Shown in pieces: positions 6,632 to 6,931 of a stretch of 6,931 bases of DNA. The stretch's first letter is position 1, and each line of letters begins with the position of its first letter. The notes beneath the pieces were generated by a model. The model was given only the letters and a program-made list of their open reading frames with translations. It ran no database searches and was not told the DNA's origin. The DNA is from an uncultured Lachnospiraceae bacterium. Lineage in GTDB: Bacteria; Bacillota; Clostridia; Lachnospirales; Lachnospiraceae. Location of the stretch: positions 1-6,931 of the forward strand of contig CANSYV010000073.1 of NCBI GenBank assembly GCA_947651335.1, given 5' to 3'. Position numbers and translations under genes: made by a program.

Positions 6632-6931
6632 TCAATAACTCAGGTCTCCGTCTATAGTCACAAAGTTTCCGCCGCCGGATTCTTCCAGCCGTTTCCATAG
6701 TCTTTCCAGCAGCTCCGCATAGTCATACTCGCAGCACTCAAAGCAGACGCAGTCTCCATAGACGGATTTGCCCTCCTGCAGTGCTTTTCTGATTTCCTTT
6801 TGGGAATCATCATCAATGTATTCGTCTTCAAATACTTTCTGAATCTGGTCCTCTGTACTGTCAGGAGCCAGCATTTTCTTACCCAGCATTTCAACGAACT
6901 GGCTTCCAGAAAAAGAAGTATCACAGAACAG
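6632..6931 (-). CDS. Unrecognised acidic Cys-containing protein, C-terminal part (5' end outside window)
   Basis: The frame is open to the window edge and shows 99 residues ending in FVTIDGDLSY. An internal ATG at 6889 has no convincing ribosome site (GGAAG is about 17 bases away), and the 14 codons before it are open, so the true start is probably upstream of the window. The visible part is acidic (EDEYIDDDSQ) and helical near its end (AELLERLWKRLEES). It has a compact cysteine group, CxCx2CC, at visible residues 61-67 (DNA 6731-6751), and a GGG before the last segment. It lies directly upstream of the radical SAM/SPASM gene on the same strand. It could be a substrate or partner of that enzyme, or the end of an unrelated larger protein. 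No family is recognised. Being a real gene is likely from the open frame, composition and spacing. Confidence 0.6.
   Translation of the reverse strand: MFCDTSFSGSQFVEMLGKKMLAPDSTEDQIQKVFEDEYIDDDSQKEIRKALQEGKSVYGDCVCFECCEYDYAELLERLWKRLEESGGGNFVTIDGDLSY

Overview
The window looks like chromosomal DNA of an anaerobic Firmicute, most likely a gut Clostridium or Lachnospiraceae-type organism. The grounds are strong AAGGAGG ribosome binding sites, moderate GC with AT-rich intergenic DNA, a lipobox-type lipoprotein, U-tract terminators and the families present (URO-D/MtaA-type methyltransferase paralogs, RbsB-like lipoprotein, SEC-C protein, radical SAM/SPASM enzyme). No rRNA, tRNA, CRISPR array, transposase or integrase was seen.

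Layout on the + strand: a URO-D-superfamily protein with an intact His-X-Cys...Cys zinc-site pattern (34-1176); a lipoprotein periplasmic-type binding protein (1362-2414) followed by a terminator (2501-2535); a SEC-C/DUF1186-like protein (2706-4016) with its own sigma-A-type promoter (2628-2656) and a strong terminator (4035-4074); and a second URO-D-superfamily paralog (4221-5483). On the - strand, converging on the second URO-D gene, lie a radical SAM/SPASM enzyme (5548-6609) and, 22 bp upstream of it, the C-terminal part of an unrecognised Cys-containing acidic protein that runs off the window edge (6632-6931).

The most informative structure is non-coding. The binding-protein gene and the second URO-D gene are each preceded by a 64-bp element (1257-1320 and 4089-4152). 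The two copies are the same length, align without gaps and match at 51 of 64 positions. Each has GTCAA repeated at a 21-bp period and ends in an identical 14-bp block containing an extended -10-like TGATAAACT. This resembles a class II AraC/XylS-type activator promoter and suggests a small regulon in which a solute-binding lipoprotein and URO-D-family enzymes respond to one signal. The SEC-C gene sits between the two regulated units but has separate transcription signals and is probably a bystander.

Working model (inference): the lipoprotein captures a small molecule, perhaps a sugar-like or methylated compound, and the URO-D paralogs act on it or on a methyl group from it. The first paralog keeps the ligands of a corrinoid:thiol methyltransferase such as MtaA; the second has Thr where the third ligand should be. 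No permease, ATPase, corrinoid protein or regulator is visible in the window, so substrate and pathway stay open. The radical SAM enzyme is a separate point of interest because its N-terminal cysteines are spaced C-x7-C-x6-C instead of C-x3-C-x2-C.
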